The notes under the pieces: generated by a model
Told to the model about the DNA's origin: nothing
Seen by the model: only the letters and a program-made list of their open reading frames with translations
The model's database searches: none
Source: Pseudomonas viridiflava
Lineage (GTDB): Bacteria > Pseudomonadota > Gammaproteobacteria > Pseudomonadales > Pseudomonadaceae
Assembly: GCF_900590885.1 (NCBI RefSeq)
Contig: NZ_UUON01000001.1
Coordinates: forward strand, 1-64,000
Reading direction: 5' to 3'
DNA: 64,000 bases
Translations under genes and position numbers: made by a program
In this document: positions 18,157 to 26,941 of the stretch, one piece after another
Numbering within the stretch: position 1 is the first letter of the stretch
Layout of the letters: every line of letters begins with the position of its first letter

Positions 18157-19239
18157 ATGGTAGATCACTCATCACCGCCCCGTCCTCCGTTGAGCACTGC
18201 GAGCCTGATCGCGCGACTCGCGGGGATCGGTGCCGTGGTTGCCGTTGTTGCCGGGGCATTTGCCTACGTCAATGGCACCCTCGACCCACAACGCCTGCGG
18301 CCGAAAACCCTGGTCAATGCCCTGGAAACCAATAACGGCGTGCACCCGGGATTCCGCCGTAACCACGCCAAGGGCGTGTGCGTGGCGGGGTACTTCGAGA
18401 GCACCGCCGAGGCGCGTGCCTACTCCAGCGCCCAGGTGTTCAGCGCGGCCAAGACCCCGGTGATCGGCCGTTTGGCGCTGCCCAGCGGCAACCCCTACGC
18501 GCCGGACAGCAGCGTGCCGATCCGCAGTTTTGCCGTGCAATTCAGTCAGGCCAACGGCCAGCAGTGGCGCACGGGGATGAACAGCATGCCGGTGTTCCCG
18601 GTGGGCACGCCCGAGGCGTTCTACCAGATGCTCAAGGCCGGCGCGCCAGACCCAGCCACCGGCAAGCCGAACCCCGCCAGCATGCCGGCGTTTTTCGCCG
18701 CCCATCCCGAGACGGCGGCGTTTCTGGCGTGGGTCAAAACCGCCAAGCCTTCGGCCAGCTATGCGACCGAAACCTATAACGGCATCAACGCGTTTTACCT
18801 GGTGGGCGCCGATGGCAAGCGCCAGGCCGTGCGTTGGGGCGTGGTGCCCCAGAGCCAGGATGCCCCCGGCGATAGCGCGCCGGCGGGCAACGATTTTCTC
18901 GAGAAAGATTTGGTGCAACGCTTGGCCGCAGGGCCCGTGCGCTGGCAGTTGAACATGACCCTGGCCAACCCCGGCGACCCGCTGGATGACGCCAGCAAAC
19001 CCTGGAGCGGCGAGCACAAGGTACTGAACGCCGGCACCCTGGTTGTGCAAAGCAGCCAGCCGCAGGCGGATGGCGATTGCCGTGACATCAACTTCGACCC
19101 GCTGGTGTTGCCAAGCGGCATCGAAGCCTCGAATGACCCCTTGCTGGCCGCGCGCTCGGCCGCCTACGCCAGTTCGTACCTGCGCCGTGCCGGTGAAGTC
19201 AGCCCGCTGCACAGCGCCCCTCAGGAGTCGCAGCCATGA
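18157..19239 (+). CDS. SrpA-type catalase-family haem peroxidase, membrane-anchored
   Basis: 360 residues. N-terminal signal/anchor helix (ARLAGIGAVVAVVAGAFAYV, about 20-40) sends it to the periplasm. The small catalase-fold domain has GVHPGFRRNHAKGVCVAGYFE, with the distal-His block HAKG, and RSFAVQFSQANGQQWRTGMNSMPVF. It lacks the long C-terminal part of true catalases, fitting the SrpA-like catalase-related peroxidases. ATGA overlap with the cytochrome b561 gene suggests it receives electrons from the membrane through that partner. Preceded by an ECF promoter element. Confidence 0.85.
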   Translation: MVDHSSPPRPPLSTASLIARLAGIGAVVAVVAGAFAYVNGTLDPQRLRPKTLVNALETNNGVHPGFRRNHAKGVCVAGYFESTAEARAYSSAQVFSAAKTPVIGRLALPSGNPYAPDSSVPIRSFAVQFSQANGQQWRTGMNSMPVFPVGTPEAFYQMLKAGAPDPATGKPNPASMPAFFAAHPETAAFLAWVKTAKPSASYATETYNGINAFYLVGADGKRQAVRWGVVPQSQDAPGDSAPAGNDFLEKDLVQRLAAGPVRWQLNMTLANPGDPLDDASKPWSGEHKVLNAGTLVVQSSQPQADGDCRDINFDPLVLPSGIEASNDPLLAARSAAYASSYLRRAGEVSPLHSAPQESQP

Positions 19240-19775
19240 ATGCCCAACCCCGGTTTTTCGCACCCCTGGCGCGCCTGCTGCACTGGCTGATGGCGCTGAT
19301 GGTGATCGCCATGCTGTTTATCGGCGCGGGCCTGGCGGCCTCGGTGTCCGAACGGCATGAATGGTTGATTCACCTGCACAAGCCGCTGGGCATCGCAATC
19401 CTGGCGCTGGTGATCGTGCGTCTGGTGGTGCGTTTCTCCACGCGCCAACCGCCGCTGCCCGCCGACTTGCCGCTGTGGCAGGTGCTGGCGGCCAAGGCGT
19501 CGCATCTGGTGCTGTATGCCTTGATGCTGGTGTTACCACTGCTGGGCTGGGCGATGATTTCGGCGGCGGGTGACCCGGTGATGCTCAGCAGTTCGGTGCA
19601 GTTGCCGCCCCTGGTCGGGGCGAATGCACCGTTGTTTGCCGTGCTGCGCAAGGCCCATGGGTTTCTGGCTTACCTGCTGTTTCTGACCGTGCTGGTGCAC
19701 TTGGCAGCGGCGTTGTTCCATGGGTTGATTCGGCGGGATGGGGTGTTGCAAAGCATGACCGGTAGCAAAGACTGA
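19236..19775 (+). CDS. Cytochrome b561 (four-helix di-haem membrane protein)
   Basis: 179 residues with four TM helices and histidines positioned for two b haems (LLHWLMALM near 15, HEWLIHLHKPLG about 45-52, HGFLAYLLFLTVLVHLAAALFHGLIRRDGVL at the C-terminus). Likely carries electrons from quinol to the peroxidase encoded just upstream, with which its start overlaps by 4 bp. Regulated with it by the ECF promoter. Confidence 0.87.
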   Translation: MNAQPRFFAPLARLLHWLMALMVIAMLFIGAGLAASVSERHEWLIHLHKPLGIAILALVIVRLVVRFSTRQPPLPADLPLWQVLAAKASHLVLYALMLVLPLLGWAMISAAGDPVMLSSSVQLPPLVGANAPLFAVLRKAHGFLAYLLFLTVLVHLAAALFHGLIRRDGVLQSMTGSKD

Positions 19776-19804
19776 TGCCGGTCTGATTTGTGGTGAGGGG
19801 CTTG

Positions 19805-19830
19805 TGTGGCGAGCGAGCTCGCTCGCCACA
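19805..19830. terminator. Perfect palindrome, probable bidirectional terminator (REP-like)
   Basis: A 26-bp perfect palindrome with arms of 13 bp and core GCGAGCGAGCTCGCTCGC, lying between the convergent cytochrome b561 and M14 peptidase genes; same sequence type as 1420-1442. Confidence 0.65.
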
Positions 19831-19846
19831 ACAAGCCCCATAGCGC

Positions 19847-20998
19847 TTAGCGCAGCTTATCGACGATATCGGCCACAGTGCTCAGCACGTCCTTGCCCAG
19901 TTGTTTCGAGCGATCACCCGACCAACCGGTTTTTGGGTTGGGTGCGTCGTCATTGTCCTTGAACGGCATTTCCAGGGTCAGGGACAGGCAATCGTACTTC
20001 TGGCCCACGGCGTTGCAGGCCAGGGTCATATTGGCTTCGCCCGGCAGGTCGCGGGTGTAGCCGTGGGTGGTCTGGAAGTCGCGGGTCAGCGCGCTCAAGT
20101 GGCGGCGGAAGTGTTTTTCCAGGGCTTCGATACGCGGGGTATAGCCTGGGTTGCCTTCACAGGCGGCCGCGAACACGTAGGGGATTTCTTCGTCGCCGTG
20201 AATGTCGAGGAACAGGTCGACGCCGTATTTTTCCATCTGTTGCTGCACGAACAGCACTTCCGGGCTGATCTCCTGACTGGCGTTCTGCCAGGCGCGGTTG
20301 AGGTCCTGACCCATCGCGTTGGTGCGCAGGTGGCCGTGGAAGGCGCCGTCCGGATTCATGTTGGGCACCAGGTAGAGGTCAGCCACCGCCAGCAGTTTTT
20401 TCAGCTCGGCGTCGCCGTCCTGTTGCAGGCGTTCGATGATGCCTTCCATAAACCATTCGGCCATGTGCTCGCCAGGGTGTTGCTGGGCGATGATCCAAAC
20501 CTTGCGTCGACCTTCGCCACCTTTGCCACGGCGCAGCAGTTGAATATCGCGGCCCTCAACACTTTTACCGGTGGCGAGCAGCTGGGTACCGGCGCGGTTC
20601 AGGGCCTGGTCGATCAACCAGTCGTGGCGCTCGCGGCTGTAGGGTTCGAAGTAGGCAAACCAGGCGTGCTTCTCACGGGTCTCGAGGCTGATGTGCAGGG
20701 TGTCGCCGTCGAAGCGCGTGGGCACGCGAAACCAGTTGATATGGTCGTAGGACGCCACGGCGTTGTAGCCGCTCCACGCGTGGTTGTAGGAAGACTTGCC
20801 CGCGTTGCTCAGGCGGAAGGTGTGGGTGTGGCCCACGTGCATGCCTTCAGCCTTGAAGTGGAACCATTGGAAATGTTGGCTACGGGTGTCGGGGTTGATC
20901 GCCAGCAGCAACTGATAGGCATCGCTGGCATCGAGTACCTGGATATTGCCACTGTCGAAGTCGGTGCTGATCTTGATGGAGGTCAAGGCCACGGTCAT
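19847..20998 (-). CDS. M14-family zinc carboxypeptidase (cytosolic carboxypeptidase-like)
   Basis: 383 residues. An N-terminal beta-sandwich-like domain (about 1-130) precedes a peptidase M14 domain. Zinc ligands are visible as HPGEH (about 180) and DIHGDE (about 275); a catalytic glutamate is likely in LSLTLEMPFKD near residue 345. The domain order matches the CCP-like M14D group, whose eukaryotic members trim glutamates from tubulin; bacterial roles are unclear. No signal peptide, so cytoplasmic. Confidence 0.85.
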   Translation of the reverse strand: MTVALTSIKISTDFDSGNIQVLDASDAYQLLLAINPDTRSQHFQWFHFKAEGMHVGHTHTFRLSNAGKSSYNHAWSGYNAVASYDHINWFRVPTRFDGDTLHISLETREKHAWFAYFEPYSRERHDWLIDQALNRAGTQLLATGKSVEGRDIQLLRRGKGGEGRRKVWIIAQQHPGEHMAEWFMEGIIERLQQDGDAELKKLLAVADLYLVPNMNPDGAFHGHLRTNAMGQDLNRAWQNASQEISPEVLFVQQQMEKYGVDLFLDIHGDEEIPYVFAAACEGNPGYTPRIEALEKHFRRHLSALTRDFQTTHGYTRDLPGEANMTLACNAVGQKYDCLSLTLEMPFKDNDDAPNPKTGWSGDRSKQLGKDVLSTVADIVDKLR

Positions 20999-21271
20999 AG
21001 TCTGGTTGCCTGATTATGAGTGTTGTGGCGGCTATCTTACACAGGAGTCTGGTAAAGGCTGGATGCAAAATTGTTGCAGAGGGGGAGGGGGCGTCGTCCA
21101 TGACGCGGCCGCAGCTTAGGGTCTATGAGATTGATTCTCAAGCGCTATTTCGTAGAGATGTGGGCTAGAGCGTTCGACTGGCTTTCTTTTGGCGATGGTC
21201 ATTTGCTACCATGCGCGCCATCGAGCAACACACAGTCTTCATTAGCCTGAAGCCATGCCAGGAAAACTGGC

Positions 21272-21301
21272 AAAAAAAAGACCCGGCCAAAGAGCCGGGT
21301 C
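21272..21301 (-). terminator. Terminator of the PrrF sRNA
   Basis: Stem GACCCGGC / GCCGGGTC (21280-21287 with 21294-21301) with 6-nt loop, followed on the minus strand by eight T (21272-21279). Confidence 0.9.
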
Positions 21302-21391
21302 AAAAACCGTGATTAGCCTGATGAGGAGATATTCCAAGAGTCCGACCTAAGGTCCCTTGGTCTATCGACTGATCTCGCGATCAGCTAGGTC
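21272..21391 (-). ncRNA. prrF: PrrF-type iron-responsive small RNA
   Basis: Transcribed leftward from just inside a Fur box. Reading the minus strand: a 5' hairpin around GCTGATCGCGAGATCAG, the PrrF core TCTCCTCATCAGGCTAATCA (within 21307-21332), a short linker, then a strong terminator. PrrF RNAs are made when iron is scarce and, with Hfq, block mRNAs for iron-rich proteins (sdh, acnA/B, sodB and others) through the core. Length about 120 nt is normal. Single copy here, unlike the tandem pair of P. aeruginosa. Identified from memory of the core and the Fur-box/terminator frame; an Rfam search would confirm it. Confidence 0.9.
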
Positions 21392-21408
21392 CAATAATAA
21401 TCATTATC
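21390..21408. promoter_or_regulatory. Fur box controlling prrF
   Basis: 15 of 19 positions match the Fur consensus GATAATGATAATCATTATC (here ...AATAATAATCATTATC), placed at the start of the sRNA where Fur-Fe(II) would block RNA polymerase. Confidence 0.8.
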
Positions 21409-21464
21409 ATTTGCAAGTCAAATGTTTTTATCCATGAGATAGAAATATTTTTCCTACGCGGCTG

Positions 21465-21815
21465 TTACACGTTTGCCTGAGCCTCTGGCGCTTGCAACGA
21501 CCGCTCCACCATGGCCTTCGCCATATCAATCAAATACACCACTGAAAACGCCAGGTCGCGGTGATTGCCTTGATGGCTGCTCGCCGATTCATATGCCGTG
21601 GCCGCCGCACTGCGCAGCAGGTCCGAGGCGTGTACCAGGGCTTCCTCCTGGCTGACGCCTGGCTTGATGGCGAACAGCACCCCATCCGGGTCGGGCGCCG
21701 ACAGGTTTTCTCTCAAGTAAAAATCCAATGCGCGCTGGGCCGCACCGCTGCTGCGCAGGCCGTGCAGGTCATCGTTTTCGGGGGTGTCGGGCAGGAGGTA
21801 CGGGCTGGTCGTCAT
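21465..21815 (-). CDS. Small DUF6124/DUF3077-like protein
   Basis: 116 residues, helical, no signal peptide. The central RALDFYL followed by a hydrophobic LFAIKPGV and an alanine-rich helix (ALVHASDLLRSAAATAYE...DLAFSVVYLIDMAKAMVERSL) is a pattern common in small pseudomonad proteins of unknown function grouped as DUF3077/DUF6124. A second, broken copy of the family lies at 54817-55152. Function unknown. Stands alone between prrF and the S24-like repressor gene. Confidence 0.7.
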   Translation of the reverse strand: MTTSPYLLPDTPENDDLHGLRSSGAAQRALDFYLRENLSAPDPDGVLFAIKPGVSQEEALVHASDLLRSAAATAYESASSHQGNHRDLAFSVVYLIDMAKAMVERSLQAPEAQANV

Positions 21816-21945
21816 AAAGGCGCTACTCTGGAGTGGGGGGCAAAACCTTAGGCTCGATAATAGTACGTATCGTATTTATGTCCCTTTATGGATTACTACA
21901 AACTGTTTATTGCCCTGAAAAATCCACCCCGTATTGTCAGCGCCC

Positions 21946-22581
21946 ATGGATAACTGGATAGCGTTGGTCAAAGCCAACATGAAAGACCGCAAGGTCACGC
22001 AGGATGAACTGGCCGAACGCTTGGGCATGTCCCAGGGCGGCGTTGGCCATTGGCTCAACAAACGTCGTGTGCCAAGCCTGGCGGACATGAACCGGGTGCT
22101 GGCGGAGCTGGGGCTGGGGTACCTGGAGGTCGCGCTGGAGATACGCGAGCGGGCGGCCGACTTACCGGCCCTGGAAACCCACTACAACCCGTATTTCCGC
22201 TACCCGGTCAGCGACTGGAAAGGGGCTTGCGAAGTGCGCGAGGAACGCGCCACCTATGGCGCCCGCCGCTTTGAACTGACGGACTACCACGCCCAGGGCG
22301 AAGCGTTCTGGCTGCCGGTGACCGGCGACGCGATGACCGCCCCCAGCGGGCTGAGCATCAGTGCCGGCATGCTGATCCTGGTGGACCCGGCCATTCCCGC
22401 CGAACCCGGCAAGCTGGTGGTCGCGCAGTGGGCCGACAACCCCCAGGCAACCTTCCGCCAATTACTGGAAGAGAGCGGCCAGCTGTACCTGGTGCCGCTC
22501 AATCCAACCTACCCCAAGCAGTTGTTTACCGAAGGTTGCCGCATCCTCGGTGTGGTGGTGCAGGCCACGGCCAGATTCTAG
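21946..22581 (+). CDS. XRE/S24 (LexA/CI-like) repressor with inactive protease domain
   Basis: 211 residues. N-terminal HTH (VTQDELAERLGMSQGGVGHWLNKRRVPSL, 17-45) and C-terminal S24 fold (about 80-211). In LexA the autocleavage dyad is Ser in GDSM/GMSM and Lys in TVKRL. Here the aligned positions read GDAM (Ala129) and ATFRQL (Arg171), so both catalytic residues are replaced and autoproteolysis is unlikely. It probably remains a dimeric repressor but responds to something other than RecA. ATG at 21946 chosen over TTG at 21934. Stop codon shares CTAG with convergent liuD. No prophage genes nearby. Confidence 0.82.
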   Translation: MDNWIALVKANMKDRKVTQDELAERLGMSQGGVGHWLNKRRVPSLADMNRVLAELGLGYLEVALEIRERAADLPALETHYNPYFRYPVSDWKGACEVREERATYGARRFELTDYHAQGEAFWLPVTGDAMTAPSGLSISAGMLILVDPAIPAEPGKLVVAQWADNPQATFRQLLEESGQLYLVPLNPTYPKQLFTEGCRILGVVVQATARF

Positions 22582-24503
22582 CTGGCCGTTTCGAGTTCGA
22601 CCAACGCGCAACCTTCGGCAACCATTTCGCCTTCCTGGCAGAACAGCGCCTTGACCACCCCGGCGTGGGGCGCACGGATGCTGTGCTCCATTTTCATCGC
22701 TTCGAGCACCACCAATTGCGTGCCGGCCTCCACGCTTTGGCCGACCTCCACCAACACCCGCACGATGCTGCCATTCATGGGCGCCGTGAGGCCGCCCTGG
22801 TGCGACTGGTTGGCCTCCACGGCCGCAATCGGGTCGAACAGGCTGACGCCGTGCATCTCGCCGTCCCAGCGCAAAAACAGCGTGCCGCCATTGCGCACGG
22901 CCAGATGGGCGCGACGGACACCCTGGTGCTCGATCAGCAACTGTTCAGCGTGCAACTGCGCTGCGGGTTGAGCCAGCGTGACCAGTCGATCCTGCCCGCC
23001 GCAGCTCAAATGCAGCGAGACTTCGGCCGGTAACCCCGCGCGAAACCCGCGTGTATCGGCCCACGGCCCGTCGCCCGCCGGCAAGCTCTGCATAAATGCC
23101 GAGCCGGCCGCCTGCCAGAACTCATCGCTCAGCACCCCGGGCGTCGGCAACAACTCCTCCTGATAACGCGGAATAAACCCGGTATCCAACTGCGCCGCCG
23201 CAAACGCCGGATGCCCGATGATGCGCCGCAAAAAGCCGAGGTTGGTCTTCAGCCCGCCGACGGCAAACTCATCCAGCATGCTCAGCAAGCGCAGGCGCGC
23301 CTGTTCGCGGTCCTCGCCCCAGGCAATCAGTTTGCCCAGCATCGGATCATAGAACGGCGAAACACTGTCGCCTTGCGCCACGCCGCTGTCCACGCGGCGG
23401 CCCGAGCCCGGTGTGGATTCGCGGTACAGCGCCAGGTGCCCGGTGGCGGGCAGGAAATCATTGGTCGGGTCTTCGGCGTACAAGCGCACTTCAATCGCAT
23501 GGCCGATCAGCGGCACCTGGTCCTGGGTGATCGGCAGCGCCTCGCCCTGGGCGACGCGAATCTGCCAGGCCACCAGGTCCAGGCCGGTAATCGCCTCGGT
23601 CACCGGGTGTTCAACCTGCAGCCGCGTGTTCATCTCCATAAAGAAGAATTCGCCGCGCGCATCGAGCAAAAACTCCACGGTGCCCGCGCCGACATAACCG
23701 ATGGCCTGGGCCGCGCGCACGGCGGCGACGCCCATGGCCTTGCGCTGTTCGGCACTCAGGCCGGGCGCGGGTGCTTCTTCCACGACTTTTTGATGGCGGC
23801 GCTGGATCGAGCAGTCCCGTTCATTGAGGTACAGGCAGTGCCCGTGCTGGTCGGCAAACACCTGGATCTCCACATGGCGTGGCTTGAGCAGGTATTTCTC
23901 CACCAGCATCTGGCTGTTGCCGAACGAGGACAGCGCCTCACGCTGGGCCGAGGCCAGGGCTTCGGCCAGTTGGTCGACATGCTCGACCACTTTCATGCCT
24001 TTGCCGCCGCCACCGGCCGTGGCCTTGAGCAACACCGGGTAGCCGATGCGTGCGCAGGCGTCGCGGAAGGTGTCCAGGTCCTGGGCTTCGCCGTGGTAAC
24101 CCGGCACCAGCGGCACACCGGCTTTTTCCATCAGCGCCTTGGCCGCCGATTTGCTGCCCATGGCGTCGATGGCCGAGGCGGGCGGGCCGAGGAAGATCAG
24201 GCCGGCGGCTTCAATCGCGCGGGCAAAGCCGGCGTTTTCCGACAAAAAACCGTAACCCGGATGGATCGCCTGGGCACCGCTGGCCTTCGCGGCGGCGATG
24301 ATTTTGTCGATTTGCAGGTAGCTCTCGCTGGCCTTGCTGCCGCCCAGGTCGACGCGGATATCCGCTTCACGGCTGTGGCGCGCATCACGGTCGATAGCGC
24401 TGTGCACCGCCACGGTGGTCAGCCCCATGGCCTTGGCGGTGCGCATCACCCGGCAGGCGATTTCGCCACGGTTGGCCACCAATACAGTGGTCAGTGTGTT
24501 CAT
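22578..24503 (-). CDS. liuD: Methylcrotonyl-CoA carboxylase, biotin-containing alpha subunit
   Basis: 641 residues: biotin carboxylase domain (NRGEIACRVMRTAKAMG at the start, ATP-grasp with KATAGGGGKGMKVVE, ...EMNTRLQVEHPVTEAITGLDLV) and C-terminal biotinyl domain with the biotin site LEAMKMEHSIRAP. Carboxylates 3-methylcrotonyl-CoA in leucine breakdown together with LiuB. Start at 24503 (MNTLTTVLVANRGE) overlaps the liuC stop (ATGA); the longer frame is rejected. Last gene of liuABCD. Confidence 0.93.
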   Translation of the reverse strand: MNTLTTVLVANRGEIACRVMRTAKAMGLTTVAVHSAIDRDARHSREADIRVDLGGSKASESYLQIDKIIAAAKASGAQAIHPGYGFLSENAGFARAIEAAGLIFLGPPASAIDAMGSKSAAKALMEKAGVPLVPGYHGEAQDLDTFRDACARIGYPVLLKATAGGGGKGMKVVEHVDQLAEALASAQREALSSFGNSQMLVEKYLLKPRHVEIQVFADQHGHCLYLNERDCSIQRRHQKVVEEAPAPGLSAEQRKAMGVAAVRAAQAIGYVGAGTVEFLLDARGEFFFMEMNTRLQVEHPVTEAITGLDLVAWQIRVAQGEALPITQDQVPLIGHAIEVRLYAEDPTNDFLPATGHLALYRESTPGSGRRVDSGVAQGDSVSPFYDPMLGKLIAWGEDREQARLRLLSMLDEFAVGGLKTNLGFLRRIIGHPAFAAAQLDTGFIPRYQEELLPTPGVLSDEFWQAAGSAFMQSLPAGDGPWADTRGFRAGLPAEVSLHLSCGGQDRLVTLAQPAAQLHAEQLLIEHQGVRRAHLAVRNGGTLFLRWDGEMHGVSLFDPIAAVEANQSHQGGLTAPMNGSIVRVLVEVGQSVEAGTQLVVLEAMKMEHSIRAPHAGVVKALFCQEGEMVAEGCALVELETAS

Positions 24504-25306
24504 GAACGCGGCTCCTGTGGTTGCCAGCTTGGCGCGCGTTTTTGCAGGAAGGCGCGCAAGCCTTCCTGGCCCTCGGCGCTGACGCGGATGCGCGCAATGG
24601 CATTTTCGCAATAGCGGCGCAGGGCCGGGGTGAGGGCGCCGTTGCCCACTTCACGCAGCAGGTCCTTGCTCGCACGCATGGCGGCCGGGCTGTTTTGCAG
24701 CAGGTTGGCGACCCAGTGTTCAACCTGTTGATCCAGCTCGCCGGCCGGATAGCTTTCTGCCAACAGGCCGATGTCCCGCGCGCGCTGGCCACCAAAACGC
24801 TCGGCGGTCAGGGCATAGCGCCGCGCCGCGCGTTCGCCGATGGCTTGCACCACGAACGGGCTGATCACCGCCGGGGCCAGGCCGATGCGCACTTCCGACA
24901 GGCAGAACTGCGCATCATCGGCGCCAATGGCCATGTCGCAGCAACTGATCAAGCCCAGCGCGCCGCCATAAGCCGCGCCTTGCACCACGGCCAGGGTCGG
25001 GATCTTCAGCTTGGCCAGGTTGTACATCAGCTCTGCCAGCTCGCGGGCGTCGTCCAGGTTGGTGTGGTAATCCAGCTCGGCCGATTGCTGCATCCAGGCC
25101 AGGTCGGCACCGGCGCTGAAGTGTTTGCCGCGCCCGCGCAGCACCAAAAAGCGCAGGGCCGGGTCACCTTGCACCTGGTCGAGGGCGAGGATCAGTTCGC
25201 GGATCATCTCGGCGTTGAACGCGTTGTTCTTGGCTTCACGACTGAGCCACAGCGTGGCGAAACCACGGCTGTCGGTAATCAGTTCGAGGGTGTTGAAATC
25301 GCTCAT
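24500..25306 (-). CDS. liuC: 3-methylglutaconyl-CoA hydratase (enoyl-CoA hydratase family)
   Basis: 268 residues, crotonase fold: oxyanion-hole segments GRGKHFSAGADLAWM and VQGAAYGGALGLISCCDMAIG, active-site region CLSEVRIGLAPAVISPFV. Hydrates 3-methylglutaconyl-CoA to HMG-CoA. Start placed at 25306 (MSDFNTLEL) because GGAG lies nine bases upstream; an in-frame ATG five codons earlier is the alternative. Fifteen bases separate it from liuB and it overlaps liuD. Confidence 0.9.
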   Translation of the reverse strand: MSDFNTLELITDSRGFATLWLSREAKNNAFNAEMIRELILALDQVQGDPALRFLVLRGRGKHFSAGADLAWMQQSAELDYHTNLDDARELAELMYNLAKLKIPTLAVVQGAAYGGALGLISCCDMAIGADDAQFCLSEVRIGLAPAVISPFVVQAIGERAARRYALTAERFGGQRARDIGLLAESYPAGELDQQVEHWVANLLQNSPAAMRASKDLLREVGNGALTPALRRYCENAIARIRVSAEGQEGLRAFLQKRAPSWQPQEPRS

Positions 25307-25321
25307 GGGGTACAGCTCCAT

Positions 25322-26929
25322 TTACATGCGGAACACGCCGAAGCGGCTCGGCTCGATGGGGGCATTCAGCGCGGCGGACAAGGCCAGGGCCAGCACGTCG
25401 CGGGTTTGCAGCGGGTCAATCACGCCGTCATCCCACAAGCGCGCGCTGGAGTAGTAGGGGTGGCCCTGGGTTTCGTACTGGTCGAGGATCGGCTGCTTGA
25501 TCGCCGCTTCTTCCTCGGCGCTGAAAGCATTGCCGGCGCGTTCGGCCTGCTCGCGCTTGACCTGCACCAGCACCCCGGCGGCCTGTTCGGCGCCCATCAC
25601 GCCAATGCGCGCGTTGGGCCACATCCACAAAAAACGCGGGTCGTAGGCGCGGCCGCACATGCCGTAGTTACCGGCGCCAAAGCTGCCGCCGATGATCACG
25701 GTGAATTTCGGCACTTTGGCGCAGGCCACGGCGGTAACCAGCTTGGCGCCATGCTTGGCGATGCCGCCGGCCTCGTATTTCTGCCCGACCATAAAGCCGG
25801 TGATGTTCTGCAAAAACAGCAGCGGAATTCCGCGCTGGCAGGCCAGTTCGATAAAGTGCGCGCCTTTTTGCGCGGCCTCGGCGAACAGAATCCCGTTGTT
25901 GGCCAGGATCGCAATCGGGTAGCCGTGCAGGTGCGCGAAGCCGCACACCAGGGTGGTACCGAACAGCGCCTTGAATTCATCGAACACCGAACCGTCCACC
26001 AGCCGCGCGATCACTTCGCGCACATCGAACGGCTGCTTGGCATCGGCGGGGATCACGCCGTAAAGCTCTTCGCTGCTGTACAGCGGCGCGACCGGCGGGC
26101 GTTGCAGCAACTCGCCCTGTTTGCGCCAGTTGAGGTTGGCTACGCTGCGCCGGGCCAGGGCCAGCGCGTGTTCGTCACTGTCGGCGTAGTGGTCGGCCAC
26201 GCCGGAAATCTTGCAATGCACATCGGCGCCGCCGAGGTCTTCGGCGCTGACTACTTCACCGGTGGCGGCCTTCACCAGCGGCGGGCCGGCGAGGAAGATG
26301 GTGGCTTGCTGGCGGACCATGATCGCTTCGTCGGCCATGGCCGGCACGTAGGCGCCACCGGCGGTGCACGAGCCCATCACCACGGCAATCTGCGGGATGC
26401 CCTGGGCGCTCATATTGGCCTGGTTGAAGAAGATCCGCCCAAAGTGCTCGCGGTCAGGGAACACTTCGTCCTGACGCGGCAGGTTGGCGCCACCGGAGTC
26501 CACCAGGTAGATGCACGGCAGGCGGTTCTGCTCGGCGATGGTCTGGGCGCGCAGGTGTTTTTTCACCGTGAGCGGGTAGTAGGAGCCGCCTTTCACCGTG
26601 GCGTCGTTGGCGACAATCATGCATTCCACGCCTTCCACCCGGCCGATGCCGACAATCACCCCGGCGGCGGGCACGTCTTCGCCATACACGCCGTGAGCGG
26701 CCAGTTGGCTGAGTTCCAGGAATGGCGAGCCAGGGTCGAGCAGGCGATTGATCCGCTCACGCGGCAGCAGTTTGCCCCGCGAGGTGTGACGCTCCTGGGC
26801 CTTGGCGCCGCCGCCTTGCTGCACATGGGCGAGCAAAGTGTGCAGGGCGTCGACCTGTTGGCGCATCGCCGTGCTGTTGGCGGCAAACTCCGCCGAGCGC
26901 GGGTTGAGTTGGGTGTGCAAGGTGGCCAT
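25322..26929 (-). CDS. liuB: Methylcrotonyl-CoA carboxylase, carboxyltransferase beta subunit
   Basis: 535 residues, the usual length. Carboxyltransferase signatures [53 protein letters not shown] and, in the C-terminal half, the second half-site [21 protein letters not shown] plus [14 protein letters not shown]. Transfers CO2 from biotin on LiuD to methylcrotonyl-CoA. Twelve bases downstream of liuA. Confidence 0.94.
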   Translation of the reverse strand: MATLHTQLNPRSAEFAANSTAMRQQVDALHTLLAHVQQGGGAKAQERHTSRGKLLPRERINRLLDPGSPFLELSQLAAHGVYGEDVPAAGVIVGIGRVEGVECMIVANDATVKGGSYYPLTVKKHLRAQTIAEQNRLPCIYLVDSGGANLPRQDEVFPDREHFGRIFFNQANMSAQGIPQIAVVMGSCTAGGAYVPAMADEAIMVRQQATIFLAGPPLVKAATGEVVSAEDLGGADVHCKISGVADHYADSDEHALALARRSVANLNWRKQGELLQRPPVAPLYSSEELYGVIPADAKQPFDVREVIARLVDGSVFDEFKALFGTTLVCGFAHLHGYPIAILANNGILFAEAAQKGAHFIELACQRGIPLLFLQNITGFMVGQKYEAGGIAKHGAKLVTAVACAKVPKFTVIIGGSFGAGNYGMCGRAYDPRFLWMWPNARIGVMGAEQAAGVLVQVKREQAERAGNAFSAEEEAAIKQPILDQYETQGHPYYSSARLWDDGVIDPLQTRDVLALALSAALNAPIEPSRFGVFRM

Positions 26930-26941
26930 GGGCGCGCTCCT

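Noticed and set aside
17995..18168. N-terminal extension of the ECF sigma to 18168
   Set aside because: Would cover the two divergent ECF promoter boxes and overlap the catalase start; the added residues do not resemble any sigma region.
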